Shown in pieces: positions 49,470-60,945 of a DNA stretch of 64,000 bases. The notes under the pieces were generated by a model. That model worked only from the letters and a program-made list of their open reading frames with translations, ran no database searches and was not told the origin of the DNA. Position 1 is the stretch's first letter. Each line of letters begins with the position of its first letter. The stretch lies in assembly GCA_031308135.1 (NCBI GenBank), contig JAHLJT010000631.1, positions 29,594,271 through 29,658,270 on the forward strand, read 5' to 3'. A program made the translations under genes and the position numbers. This DNA is from Acheta domesticus (taxonomy: Eukaryota; Arthropoda; Insecta; Orthoptera; Gryllidae).

Positions 49470-50354
49470 AATAAATAATATTTGGGAGATGGTTGCGATT
49501 ATTTTTATAGTTATTCAAGCGACTTCTATAAGAATTAGTGTTGACTCATTCCTTCATCCTCTCATTTCAGAATGCGTTTTTATGAATTACAATTGATCAC
49601 GAAAAGAACACGAGTGTCTGACTACGAATGTCGACTACGAATTCGGCCGTTATCCGAAGAGGAGTTCAAGTAAAATTTTTTAGAACGTGTTTACTAAGGC
49701 TTCAGGTGGAAATGCAAATTATATTTGCTTAATCTACGGTGATCAGCAGGATCACGTTTCAAATACTGGGAAATTCCTACCGAAACCCGCCGGATATCTG
49801 GCAACTCTGTCTGTACCAACCCCCCTCCCCGGTCCCGCGCCACCCCGAATTATTTATTCCGGCAGGCGTGCATTCGTCGTGCCCGTACGCCCAACTCCCC
49901 TGCACCGGATATTAAAGATATAATGTTGCTGTCCAAATGATACCATCGGTAACATTTTATATCTGTCGGTAGAAATGAACATTGGAAGTAAAGCATTTAT
50001 GATGTAATACGCTGTATCTACAACAGGGTAAAAACATCGTTATTTATTTATGACAAGCGTTAGCGAAAGAATGTCATTTCATGAGGATATTATGAGGATA
50101 TTACTCCGTTATTTTCATTTGCTGTTGTACATTTGAAGTTGAAGTATTGTAGTATGAAATCGTATTATATTCATATTCTAGCATGTACCCACCCTTGCTA
50201 TTCAGCTTCGAAATAAACAATTTTAACGTAAGAAAATAATCCGTATCAGAAATATAATAGTACTTTTTCATTTTTTATTTAACGTAAAAAATAGTAAAAA
50301 ACTATGTGGGAAGTATGAGCGAGAACCACAGTCGACACACGATTTTTTGATCTC
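49470..50354. other. Intronic AT-rich DNA
   Basis: Inside the 5.5-kb ACE intron; nothing recognised. Confidence 0.55.
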
Positions 50355-50938
50355 TAGACGGGCTTAGGTAGCTCAGGGCATTAATTCATGTCGTTGCAGT
50401 GTCTCTGACAGGGAGGTTCTGGGGATTGTGTCCCGACGGTGACATGATTATCGACGCCATGACTAGATTGCCAAGTCTAATTTAGCCACTGTCTGGAAAA
50501 TTCTAGCGGCTGGCTGCTCTGATCGATAGTTTCCCGTGTTTTCTTCGATCAACTCCATGTAAATGTCGGAGCAGCACCCTAACAAACGGACCACGGAGCA
50601 CGCGGAATCTTTCCAATTCCTTCTAGCCCTTATCTTCATCCCTTACTTACATACAATCACACTTACATGAACTACACCACTACACATGTACGGAGATCGG
50701 TCTGGAGCTTAGAACTTGCCCGGTGGCAACTGGAGCGGTGCTCCGCTGCTACGAGATATCTGGTTGGGGAAAACTCGGCAAGTCGACATGTAGTTCCGGT
50801 GTAGCCGACGTGTAGTGCTATCTAGCGGGGAGTAAGATCGCCGCCTCTCGCGAAAAACAACTACCTGCTCTACTTACGAGACCTCAGCAACTGACTCATC
50901 CGGACACGTGAATCAATCAAGCAAACAATTAAATTCAG
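50355..50938 (+). repeat. SINE-like repeat, 500-bp family
   Basis: The head TAGGTAGCTCAGGGCATTAA is A-box-like and is followed by GGAGGTTCTGGGGATTGTGT, the CTGGCTGCTCTGATCGATAG box and a tail ending in CAATCAAGCAAAC. It is within the 54-to-48-kb ACE intron. Confidence 0.72.
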
Positions 50939-52411
50939 GAATCCCTACTGCCTTCTTTTGCTAAAATTAGCTGAATATAGATTTTATGTCAGTTTTAAAT
51001 CGATATACGTTTATGTAATTTTTATACTTCTACAAAAATATAGAAGTTACAAAAAAATAGTTTTCTTAGTTGACAACATCTGAATTTCAGAATGCAATTA
51101 TTTCAATTCAGATGCTGTTACGATATTTAAACTACCCGAAATACAGATCGGCAAACTTTTCATTTTTGGAGGCACACACATTCTTGCATTTTCTTTGGAG
51201 GTGGAAATTGACATAAAGAGAGCAGAAACTGCCAAAAATATTCATTAATACTTAATTATCACCTGGATGTAACTGGCATTTTTGAAGAAACAATTTTGAG
51301 AAAGATCTAAAACCATTTGACCGATTTTTATCTCTGTTAAAGTCGAGCTTTTCGAAAGTTTGTAAAAGAGTGAAAATAACTATTGGCTTACCACCCTCGA
51401 GGCCTATGACTTACCACCCTCGCAAAATCATGTGAAGAAAATTATTTTCTCATTATTTTTAATTATTATTGATAATTATTTTCTTTATACAATTGCTGCC
51501 CTCAACTCGTTTTATGTTTAAGACATTTTTCGATCGATCGTAACAATATTAATAATCAGATTATTACAAATATTTGTCCGTGAATATCTACAATAATACA
51601 TATTTAACATCTGATTTACATAACACATTGAGTGATTCCTGTTGTTAGCTACAATCAGAAAACCACTGAACTGCACTCTGTGATGTTTCCAAGTGATTTA
51701 GAGAGAACATCTCGTAGAAGAAATAACAATATCAGAATTTAATAAAACATCTTCAAAACACGAATGTGCGGAAGTAAAATTTATCAGCAGTCGTTCTCAA
51801 ATTATTGATTTGGTACATCAAAAATACTCAAGAGTAACTTCATTTTGAGGTGAAATTGTTTCTTACTATTATTTCCGCGATTTAATTCAAACATCCATGA
51901 TTTATAACTTTTTTGTTACAAGTCACGTTTAATACCGATAGAACCTCTTAGTATCATTTTGTTTCAGTTTATTAACTGATTGTTCTTTTTCTGAGAATTA
52001 AAAGAAATAATACCTCTCGATAATGACATTATTCTATATGTTGATAATAAGTAAATCTGAAACCAATTTTTGCTGTTTAGTAGTTATTATTCAATTACAC
52101 AGAAAGTGTTCGCAAGTATGTTTAAATTTGTAGTAAGGTGTAGTATACGGGTAAAATGAATAAATATCATCAAGGCTTATTGAAGTTATCTCGAGGGCGC
52201 GTCAGAGCTCTTTGATTGTTATTTACGAAATAAGTATTGTGAGATATTCTTATTTTAATATGATACTGTCAAATTTCAAAACGAGTCTGTAGGCCAAAAC
52301 TTTAATTACAATATACTTTTTGTTTAAATATGTTACTTAAGGTAATAGACTGATAACTAAGATAGTAGACTGATGTTGAGAGAAGTTACGGATAATGGGT
52401 TTCTTGCTAGG
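50939..52411. other. Intronic AT-rich DNA
   Basis: A short repeat, CTTACCACCCTCG (51389 and 51410), is the only structure seen. Confidence 0.55.
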
Positions 52412-52591
52412 GTGCAATTTAAATGTAGAGACTCTTGAAAGACACGAGATGGAAGAGGAGGGGGACACTTTTATTCAATCGGGAGCTTCGTTACGACTTA
52501 AATCGTTGGTATTAAAGCTCCCGATTGGATGACAGTGTACCCCTCTCCTTCCACCACGTGACTTAGAAGAGACACTACATTTAAATCGGAC
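52412..52591. mobile_element. Palindromic MITE
   Basis: AATTTAAATGTAGAGAC pairs with GACACTACATTTAAATC, and ATTCAATCGGGAGCTTC with AAAGCTCCCGATTGGAT. The inner CAATCGGGAGC is shared with 13531-13697, so these may be distant members of one superfamily. Confidence 0.7.
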
Positions 52592-53097
52592 TATAATAGT
52601 TATTACGAAACTGATCTCACTTTCTTAAAGTTTTACTGTAAAAAATCAAATTGGATAATAGTTATTTATGACATATAAATGGTAAAATATTTAATTAAAT
52701 ACCAAGATTGACAAAAAAAACGAGGTCGTTAGACCGGGCTTAATGTGCCATAGAATATTGCAACAAGATGTTACGATACGAATATCAAACATTTTTTCTG
52801 CTTTGTACAAAGTTAAATGAAGTATAATTTTCGTTTAAATTTGACTATTCGTTCTGCGAAAGGTGAACAACAGATGTTAATAGTAGATAAAAGGAGACCA
52901 TGGGTTATTGGTGATATTGCTGTTGATAGTTGGCTATGACTGACACACTTCTTCCACTTAAGACACTTGTTTCGTAATAACTCTTATTTCGACACTTTTC
53001 TCTGTTTCGTAAAATTTTGTCTTAAGACAATAAAAGTGAATGAACATCTTGAAAGCCGTTCTTTGTTTTTAATTGATTAATTAAATTGAATTGAATT
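52592..53097. other. Intronic AT-rich DNA
   Basis: Nothing recognised. Confidence 0.55.
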
Positions 53098-53560
53098 GTT
53101 TTATTGATGTTTCCGGGTACGTCAACTGATATCGTAATTCAACTCAGTGTGCAGAATGTTATTCACAAAAAGGTGTTACTTGCCCTCGATGAAATCCGGC
53201 GCTGACCCATACGTCAGTTTGCGGCGGTTTTCCTCACTCGAGGTATCTCCCACCAGCAGGGTAAATACGCCCAGGTATCCGCCCCAAGCAGGTCAAAATC
53301 TAAGCTCCCGACCGGTCTCCCGGCATGTGTGGTAGTGTAGTGCATGTTAGTGTAAGGGCTGAGGATAGGTCAAGGCAGATCGCGTGGCCCGATTGTTACG
53401 GTACTGCTCCGGCATTCGCCTGGTGTTGAGCGGAGGAATCTACCGATCAGAGCAACCGGCCGCTACAATTCTCCTCCAAACAGCGGCTGAATTCAACCTA
53501 GCTATGTAGCTAGTGTCGAATATCCACCGAACCCGAGGGCTTGCCGGTTAAGCATCGTTG
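53098..53560 (-). repeat. SINE-like repeat, 500-bp family
   Basis: Starts with TTGATGTTTCCGGGTACGTC and keeps CCCGACCGGTCTCCCGGCAT, GGTACTGCTCCGGCATTCGC and AATTCTCCTCCAAACAGCGG. The tRNA-like head is truncated near 53560, where another sequence begins. Confidence 0.72.
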
Positions 53561-54100
53561 CAAAGCCTGCTTGAAGCGGCTGTGCGGTACGGAACGATTG
53601 CTCACATGCCTTCTTGGCTGTCCGGGTAATGTCGCGTCGTTGGCTGAGAGGCCGACGTTTCGCCTGTCACGTCACAGGCTTCCTCAGGGCAGTTCGTCCC
53701 CGGTCGCGTATTACGCCGGACAGCCGAGAAGTCGCGGAATGTAAGCGGATTTTTGCGGATTCGGGTGGTATAACGGTCAGCGTATCGGATTGTTGTACCC
53801 AAGAAAGCGGGTTCAAACACGATCGAAGTCGTGGATTTTTTAAGGGCGAAAAAATCCTTCGTACGCCTTCCTTCGGAGGGGAAGTAAAACCGGCTGTCCC
53901 ATGTTAGTAGCTTTACTTGCATGTAAAAGATCCTCAAGTCCAAATGAAGCCTTTGAGCTAAATTCAAAATCGCCTGTTTCCTCGCCCGAGATAATACCTT
54001 GTTTCTCCGCTAGGTGGTGAAAGGAGCGTAGCGACATTTGCGTGGTCAGACGGAAGAGCGGGCCTGATGGCCACGTAAATAAGTCATTAACGTAACTTAA
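53560..54100. other. Intronic segment with a tRNA-like SINE head fragment
   Basis: GGGTGGTATAACGGTCAGCG and GCGGGTTCAAACACGATC at 53765-53825 look like tRNA A and B boxes, but no acceptor-stem pairing or complete cloverleaf could be drawn. Probably SINE-derived. The rest resembles a repeat of unknown type. Confidence 0.4.
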
Positions 54101-54111
54101 CTAGTGCTCAC

Positions 54112-54379
54112 ATGAGTCGCCACCAGCGCTGCGTGTAGGCGCGCGGGCGCGCGCGCTGCTGGAAGGTGTCCCAGCGCCAGTGCTCCAGCGCCAGCGCCAC
54201 GGGCAGCAGCGGCACGCGCTCCAGCGCCGCCTCCATCAGCAGGTTCAGCTGCGGCCCCTCCCCGACCCCCTCGCCCACCCCCTCGCCCCCAGCGGGCGAC
54301 GGCAGCAGCCCCAGGCGGCGCAGGTGCGGCGCGCTCGTCGCCCCCAGCGCCAGCACGTCGCCCACCGCCTCGTGGAAGC
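54112..54379 (-). CDS. ACE-like peptidase M2, internal exon with third zinc ligand
   Basis: Continues the preceding exon in phase: G plus GC completes the Gly of NPG, followed by FHEAVGDVLAL. The Glu of HEA is the third zinc ligand of M2 peptidases. The exon has 268 nt and ends in phase 2 at a GTGAGC donor; its acceptor is GGTTGCAG. The middle holds a Gly/Glu/Val repeat (GEGVGEGVGEG), coded by a short C-rich tandem repeat on the plus strand, in a loop where family members vary. After it comes the conserved helix that ends in HWRW and RWWRL. The intron just upstream (in gene direction) is a tandem array that copies this exon's acceptor. Confidence 0.94.
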
Positions 54380-55322
54380 CTGCAACCACCGCACAGGAGG
54401 AGACGATTCAAGAGATACGAAGCAGCCAAAATGGCGCTCAACAAAATCTGTCCTTTCCTCTGGCTTGACAACCCGCTATGGGCCTTGGCCGTCCAGCTGT
54501 GACCCAGACTCTCGGCCATGGGATAAGGAGTTCGTGTGGTTAGCACGAAGATATACCTTCATCATATTTGTAAGGAAATAGTGGAAGCCTAGGGCCGAGA
54601 ACGAACCACATAGGGCGAGACGATTCAAGAGATACGAAGGAGGCTCGCAACAGCCAAAATGGCGCACAACAAAATCTGCCTTTTCCATTAGCTTCACAGC
54701 CCTCTACGGGCCTTGGCCGACCAGCGGTTACCTAGCCTCTCGGCGATGGGATAAAGGGTTCGTGTGGTTAGCACGAAGATATCCCTTCACCATATTTGTA
54801 AGGAAGTCTGCGCACCACACAGGGCGGGACGATTCAAGAGATACGAAGGAAGCTCGCAATAGCCAAAATGGTGCTCAACAAAATCTGTCCTTTCCTTTGG
54901 CTTGACAGTCCTCTATGGGCCTTGGCCGACCAGCGGTCTAGATTCTCGACCCAGCGGTGACCCAGACTCTCGGCCATGGGATAAGGGGCCGTCCATAAAT
55001 TAATCGAATTAAGGGGCCGTCCATAAATTACATAACGCAAATTTCTAGTATTTTCAACAACTTGTCTCCCCCTTGTAACGCACTTCGCTATCTCTATGCA
55101 TCGCGTAACGCTGCCTCAGAACCCCTTCCTCCCCTTTTAGCGCTACGTCATATATGGATTACCCCTAAGGGGTTTGTGTGGTTAGCATGAAGATATCCCT
55201 TTACCGTATGCTGGGACATTTGTAAGGAAATCGTGGAACCCTGCTCAGCACACAGGACGGGACGATTCACGGAACACGAAGCACCAAGACGCCCGCAGGA
55301 GCCAAAATGGCGCTCAACAAAC
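54380..55322. repeat. Four-unit tandem array copying an ACE acceptor site
   Basis: Units of about 200-225 bp begin at 54371 (inside the exon edge), 54580, 54802 and 55232. They share GGGACGATTCAAGAGATACG, AGCCAAAATGGCGC, GGGCCTTGGCCGACCAGC and GTTAGCACGAAGATAT. On minus, every unit ends with a pyrimidine-rich stretch, AG and then NNTTCC, copying the true acceptor TTGCAG-GCTTCC. A small MITE-like insert separates units 3 and 4. Confidence 0.85.
54985..55175. mobile_element. Small MITE between array units
   Basis: AAGGGGCCGTCCATAAATTA occurs twice (54985 and 55011). The right end on minus, GGGGTAATCCATATATGACG, is its imperfect inverted partner. About 160 bp with no coding content; the doubled left end may be a small internal duplication. 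Confidence 0.55.
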
Positions 55323-56781
55323 TAATATACGAATGTTACATCGATGTTGATGCTTTTATAGACTCATCGATGTATTTAACATTGATTTCTTGAAACAATG
55401 TTTTTTTTAACATCGATGTTTTATGTACGATATTTTTACCGGGTCGATATTTTTTAAATGAAAAAATATCCATCATGAAACACTTCTATAATAATTTTCT
55501 GATATTCATAACCTGAATATTCTTCAGGCCAAAGTGAACAACGAAGAAAAATGAATAAAATCGAGATTTAGAAATAAAGAAACCTCTGTAATATTTTAAC
55601 TATCGAATCGGATAGACTAAGTTTTGTTAATTTTCCTGATGATTTTTTGTCAGTTAAATCTAGAAATTAATAAACTACTCACTTTCAAATGTAATCCCCT
55701 CACCACGTGAACGTAAATGGTTACTAATCATGTTTTAAAAATATTGATATTCAATAACATCGATGGATTTGGGTCGATGTTTTCTAACACCGATATTTTA
55801 GTTTTGAGAATCGATGGCTAGAAATATCTGTGTTTTCTTGGCTGTGTCCCATCCCTAGAACATATTACACAATGCATATTATTTACTCCCAATGTAAAAT
55901 ACAGTCATTTGATTGCTGCAAACAGTTGCTTAATTATAGTAATTTCGATACAGTTTTCATTGTGGTATAGGTTCTTGACCAATCACATAGAAGTTTACAA
56001 ACCATGTATTGATACTTAATAAATCATTGAGAGTCGTTCTAGCAAATGTTTCGTTCGATTGTGTACATTAAAATTGCATTTGATATTATATTATGCTCAG
56101 TAGTTTTAATTTCCTTCATTATTAGTATTTTTCGTGGAATATTATTAAAATAAATAAAATATTATTAAAATAAATATCATAATTTCACATTGATCCTATT
56201 TGACTTGCGCAATACTTCCTCGCAGGTGGACTGGTGGCGAGAACCCCCTGCGGCAGCATGCGAGGGTAGATTTAGATAGCTGTCCGCTAAGTGGCCTTGG
56301 CTGAATCAACTGCCACGAAACGATTCAATATAAAAGTTTCACTTATAAAAGTCGTAGAAAAAGTACCGTATGAAACTCGATGTAATGGATACTAATACAC
56401 TCGTGTGAAGTTTACGATATTCGCTCGTATCGTAATATCACACTCGTGCTTTAATACCCAGCATTACATCATCATTTCATAATGTACTATTACGCACGAA
56501 GGGCGTTATAACGCTTCTAATGATCGATACCGAGGGCTTTCTGAACCGCGTTTATTAGAACCGCGTTTAGCGCCGTGTTACATACAATATTTTATTATTT
56601 ACATAATTTTAATGATTCAGTTGTACACATTTAGTAACTAGATGCTGAATTGATTCAGTTTGTCTTTTCACTTTTCCGTCCCATAATTCCTTTTCACAAT
56701 TCCTTCTATTAGAGAGCATGCAGCTTCATTCAACTGTTTTCATATTTCCCTCAAAACAACAGTATTCTCGATTCAAGTAAC
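55323..56781. other. Intronic AT-rich DNA
   Basis: Repeated ACATCGATG-like words at 55330-55440 and 55750-55800 hint at a diverged element; no coding region. Confidence 0.5.
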
Positions 56782-57621
56782 TTAACCCGGGAGTGGTAAT
56801 GCGGGGTCTGTGGGACCCCCACGATCCTTTCTTGCCGCTTGTTGTATTTCCCATATTGGCTACCCTGACCATTGCCTTAGTACTTTTCTCTTTTTGTATC
56901 ATGATATTTCAGACCTGCACAACGCCTGCTCCCGCGGGCGTTCTGCACTTGCAAGCCGATCGTCTGCCCGCAACAGCGCCGAAAGTGCAAGTAGTGTAGG
57001 AAGCTTTGCAGGGAGGGGAGAAGTCTGACGTAGCACGACGCGGCGCGTAGATTGAATGCCTGGGCGTCTAATAATGATCCATGCTTCAAAATTAAATGCC
57101 CATTTGTTTAAATGGATTATGTCTAGTATTTCAAGTTACCAGGGTCATAATTCACTGTTTACGTTCTGTTCACTACTGTATATCCACCTTTGTATCCACC
57201 ACTGTATGTATTTTCATTTTCTAATTTTTTTAAAGAAAATAACATGCTCATTGTGACTCTTAAGCATTATTTTAAAGCAATAGCTTTAAAATATATGCTT
57301 ATATATAAGAAAAATTATTATTAATTCTATCTAACAAAAATTGCAATTTAATAACTGATTGTTTATCAGGAATGTTATTATCTCCAAATCATAGAAAAAT
57401 GAACAAAATCATGAGAGCAATCTCTCACATCAAGATTGACATAAAAATAGAATATGTGGCAATTCCAAGAAGGGTAATGGCACATTTGTGACCATTTTTC
57501 CCCATTATGCAACTGAATAAAAAGATCAACGAGCAAACGTCTGTCACGATATGTTATGGACAATCATAAGATAATCATGGGTATTGGTTAAATAGAATGC
57601 AAAGGGCTTTATATTTTTATA

Positions 57622-57945
57622 CGATCTCGTAAACGACTACACTCTTGTCAGAAATTAGAACAGAAAATAATCATGATTTTTTTCAAGAACAATATGTTTT
57701 TGCTTTGATAGAACCGTCTCATTCAATTAAACATAGTTAACAAAAAATAGCTTATTGCTGTCATCATCAAACAAAAACAATTCAGTATCAAAATTTTGTG
57801 TTTAGCACAACACTAAATTGTGATTACATCATAGCAAAGCGAATTACATTATCAGCCCTACAAGCAATTATAGTACTTGGTGTCGATATCTAATATGTAT
57901 AATTCGTTGTAGTTTCATATTTCGCCCTGTCATATATCGAGAACA
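57622..57945 (+). mobile_element. Element copy 1 of an inverted pair
   Basis: About 320 bp, nearly identical in reverse to 63463-63780 (for example AAAATAGCTTATTGCTGTCA and TACTTGGTGTCGATATCTAA). It lies inside the piggyBac relic and has lost the outer inverted ends present in copy 2. Confidence 0.75.
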
Positions 57946-58381
57946 AACATTTGCAATATAATGCAAAAGAGAATATTACTTGAACTGTATATGACCGTCA
58001 TGTTCTTGCCGATTGCACTTTAAATTTACGCGCTATCTTTCGAATTGCGCATTCTGATTGGTGGTCCCCACTTCAAGATTGGGTCTCATCCCTACCCTTC
58101 ATCGATTTTCTCATTTGCACTCGAGTTGCCCGCACGCAGCTCCTGAGGTCAGTGAATGTGCAAAATGCTGTGCAGGTCTGTGATATTTAATGTGCCCTCA
58201 GTTTGCCACTTTAGTGAGTTTTATCCGTGTAGCAAGCTATTGTTTTGTTTGGGGTGCCCAGAGACCCCCGCGTTACCTTTTACATTAGCAAAGGTGTCTT
58301 CAGTCTCGTACATTCTATTAGTTTGGGAACGTATTGCATGCTGTATTTTTACGTTAGGATTACCCAGCAAAATTAATACTT

Positions 58382-58870
58382 ATGTACTACGAACATTCTA
58401 GGTCACTTTATATGTTAAGAAAAGAGAAGAATACGACCACTTTTGCTGAAAACGGGAACAGAATATCGTTACTCACCGCCCTGGAAAAAGCAGTCTGCAC
58501 TCAAATCCAAAACACCAGAATAATGTTTTCCTTGTTTATTGATTTGGATATGATTGAGAAAATTACAGAATTAACCAACATAAAAAATTAAATGGATTTA
58601 GAGAGGAATAAAAATGATCGCAGCACAAGGCAGTAATTGTGCTACGTATTTTGGCTGGGTCTGTGAAATCAGGGCATCCAAATCTTGCTGAATTGTGGAA
58701 AGTAGATAATATGGGTATTGAAATTTTCCATTGTACTTTGAATTTGAAAAGATTTCAATTTCTGCTACGAAACGTGGGCTTGGATGTGACAACACGCGCA
58801 GACCGGTAGAAAAATTAACTCCAAATATTAGATGCTTTCCTGATGAATTCTCAGAGTTGTTTAGGAACTA
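58382..58870 (+). pseudogene. piggyBac transposase fragment
   Basis: Two adjacent open pieces in different frames match the N-terminal part of the piggyBac DDE domain. 58382-58591 ends FIDLDMIEKITELTN. About 58640-58800 reads SGHPNLAELW and then LNLKRFQFLLRNVG, which corresponds to the family pattern LWSxDxTGxxIFRxTMSLxRFxFLLR. A stop falls near 58808, and a further frame reads on to 58870. The catalytic Asp region further downstream is missing before the right terminus, so this is an internally deleted relic. Confidence 0.8.
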
Positions 58871-59389
58871 AATTCTTAGTAAATTGTTTAATTACACGCA
58901 AAAAATTGTTAATAATATAAGAATAATATTATATTAATTTATTTTTTAATAATTTAGCACATAACATGAAAAAAGTGTGGGAGTCTGGAGACACCCCACG
59001 TTACCACTTTTGTTTCAAAAAGTCACGTTACCACTGCAGGATTAAGCAGATTAAATCGGGCTCCTTATAGAAGACGATAACAAGCAATAACGTGTCAGTA
59101 AAAACTCTAAAGTATTTTCTAAAAGCACACTGCTCAAGAACAACCTCATATAACACTGGGACATTTTAACAGCGGAATGTTTTAACAACAGTCTTGACGA
59201 ATACTTCAATAGCATAATAAACTATGTGCGGATACACAGAACAACAGATCTTTACAACCAAGAGAGCTAATCACATGACAGTGAGCATCCCTTTGCCTCG
59301 AACGCTTCGTCCTTGATGCGGCCACATCGCTCCTCCATTTGGACAACTGGTTGCCTGATGGAGAGACCTCGTCCATGATCTGAGTCCAT

Positions 59390-59500
59390 CGAAATTCATT
59401 ACCCGATAGGAATGAGGACGAGATATGGAAAGAAGAATAGCACGCGCTCCACAGCCCGTTTGTTAAGGTACTGTTTCGGCATTCATCTGAAGATGAACAC
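59390..59500 (-). repeat. SINE-like repeat, 500-bp family, small fragment
   Basis: CACAGCCCGTTTGTTAAGGT and GTTTCGGCATTCATCTGAAG match the middle of the family. Surrounding sequence does not align by eye. Confidence 0.45.
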
Positions 59501-59926
59501 GGACACCACTTATTTGTAGTGTCGGCCTATGAAGACGACACAACTCGCCGATTTAAAAGACATCAAATCCGTGGCGGAATTGAATCTGGAATCTCTCAAT
59601 CACTGGTATCCTCAAGCCAACAACAGTTGCTTTTCCACTACAAATGTTATAATTGAAGGGGGTTGAGGCAGTATCACGGTAAGCCAGACCAACCACAGAA
59701 AACCTCTCACTATTCGTAAATGTTACTTTCTCCATTTTGGTCTATATTATCTCATCTTCTTACCACATATAAATACAAACAAGGCTAAGAAGATAAACAA
59801 CTGTTTCGCGAAAATCGAGGCATTAACATTTACGTATAGCAGGAGTTTTTCTGTGGCAGGTGTGGCTTATCGTGTTACTACGCAAAGACCCTAAATGAAA
59901 TAAATAGCGTAAGCAAATAAAGGATA

Positions 59927-60300
59927 CCCCGGATAAGATGGTAAAAAGTTCCCCTGAAGCAAATGAAATATGAGTAGTTACACTATAATTCTAACATTAT
60001 AAAAATGTTTGATTGGTTTTGTAGCCCCCCGTCCAACCACCCACACCCATCTGCAGCCAAAAAAATATTTTTCTGATAGTATAAATTGTTTCCTTATTTA
60101 TCATATTTTTCAGTCAGATAAAACAGTGTTAAGTTGACGAAAAATTTGAAAAAAAAACACGTTTTTGGCTGTAGATGGGTGTGGGTGGTGTGACGAAGGC
60201 TAACAAACCTTTCAAAACTCTCATTTTTATGTTAGAATTATAGTGTAATTACTCATATGGCATTTGGTTAAGGGGACCTTTTTACCATCTAGTCGGGGGG
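59927..60300. mobile_element. Foldback MITE, TA-flanked
   Basis: TA at 59925-59926 and 60301-60302. GATGGTAAAAAGTTCCCCTG pairs with AAGGGGACCTTTTTACCATC. CACCCACACCCATCTGCAGC pairs with GCTGTAGATGGGTGTGGGTG. Confidence 0.8.
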
Positions 60301-60587
60301 TACCATTTAACATTTACTGCAGTGGTATCAAGGTCTTCTACTGGTGGCAAGTGCACGCCCTGAGGCAACGTAGCATGCCACGAGCTTCTCTGCGCCACTA
60401 GCGTCGGGAAAGGGAACTAATAGTAGTAACCCTGCCGTTTATAACAGTGATGGCGCTGTCTGATGGCGGGGTGATAAACTGCGTGGAGGGGCGATTTCGT
60501 GGTGGCACTCGTGCCACGGACTCCCGCTCGTGGCATCGACGTTGCCAACACTGACGTTCCTCTCGGAGGTGGCGCCACTCCGCTCAC

Positions 60588-60885
60588 CGGGGTTGGCGGC
60601 CTCGCGGAAGGCGAGCGGCAGGTGCGCGTACTGCAGGAAGTACTGCACGTGGCCCATCTCGTGCGCGGCGACGGCCAGGTCGTCGAGCGAGGGCGCGGCG
60701 CACGCCTTGACGCGCACGTCGCCCGCGACGAACAAGTCCCAGGCGGAGGCGTGGCACAGCACGCGGCGCGGCGCGGGCGGGCGCGCGAACAGCGAGCGCT
60801 GCCACAGCGCGGCCGGCGCCGCCGCCAGCCCCAGCGACTGCGCGAAGCGGTCCGCCTCGCGGAACAGGCGCTCCGAGCTCCAGTT
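60588..60885 (-). CDS. ACE-like peptidase M2, internal exon with the HEMGH zinc site
   Basis: Exon of a peptidyl-dipeptidase of the angiotensin-converting enzyme family (M2), which removes C-terminal dipeptides from peptides, usually outside the cell. It encodes 99 codons plus one base. HEMGH is at exon residues 75-79 (bases 60663-60649). The two zinc-ligand histidines and the catalytic Glu are present, and the third ligand follows in the next exon with the family spacing of 28 residues. CHASAW and a second Cys 18 residues later match the family disulfide and the substrate-binding His-Ala (human testis ACE C352, H353, A354, C370). The acceptor TTGGCAG precedes base 60885 and the donor GTGAGC follows 60588, giving phase 1. 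An Ala replaces the His that commonly precedes HEMGH. The exon is much richer in GC than the introns around it. Family assignment is secure; orthology to a particular insect ACE is not resolved. Confidence 0.95.
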
Positions 60886-60904
60886 CTGCCAACACAAACA
60901 CCAC

Positions 60905-60945
60905 CATTAACAATAATAATTATAATAATAATAATAATAATAATA
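60905..60945. repeat. AAT microsatellite next to the HEMGH exon
   Basis: AAT units directly upstream (in gene direction) of the ACE acceptor at 60886; the mariner element inserted at its edge. Confidence 0.9.

Larger units (their letters stand above)
56782..59045 (+). mobile_element. piggyBac-like element with TTAA ends
   Basis: A 2264-bp segment bounded by TTAA at 56782-56785 and 59042-59045. The left end reads TTAACCCGGGAGTGGTAA and the right end on minus reads TTAATCCTGCAGTGGTAA, each followed by a GGGGTC-type subterminal block. TTAA duplication is the piggyBac signature, and a decayed piggyBac transposase lies inside. It sits in the AT-rich intron upstream of the 54-kb ACE exon. Confidence 0.85.

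Noticed and set aside
48451..49478. Proline-rich proteins of over 300 residues on the plus strand
   Set aside because: All three frames are open because of the 14-15-bp minisatellite; no start context or similarity.
53757..53830. Possible tRNA gene
   Set aside because: A- and B-box-like words are present, but no complete cloverleaf or paired acceptor stem could be formed.
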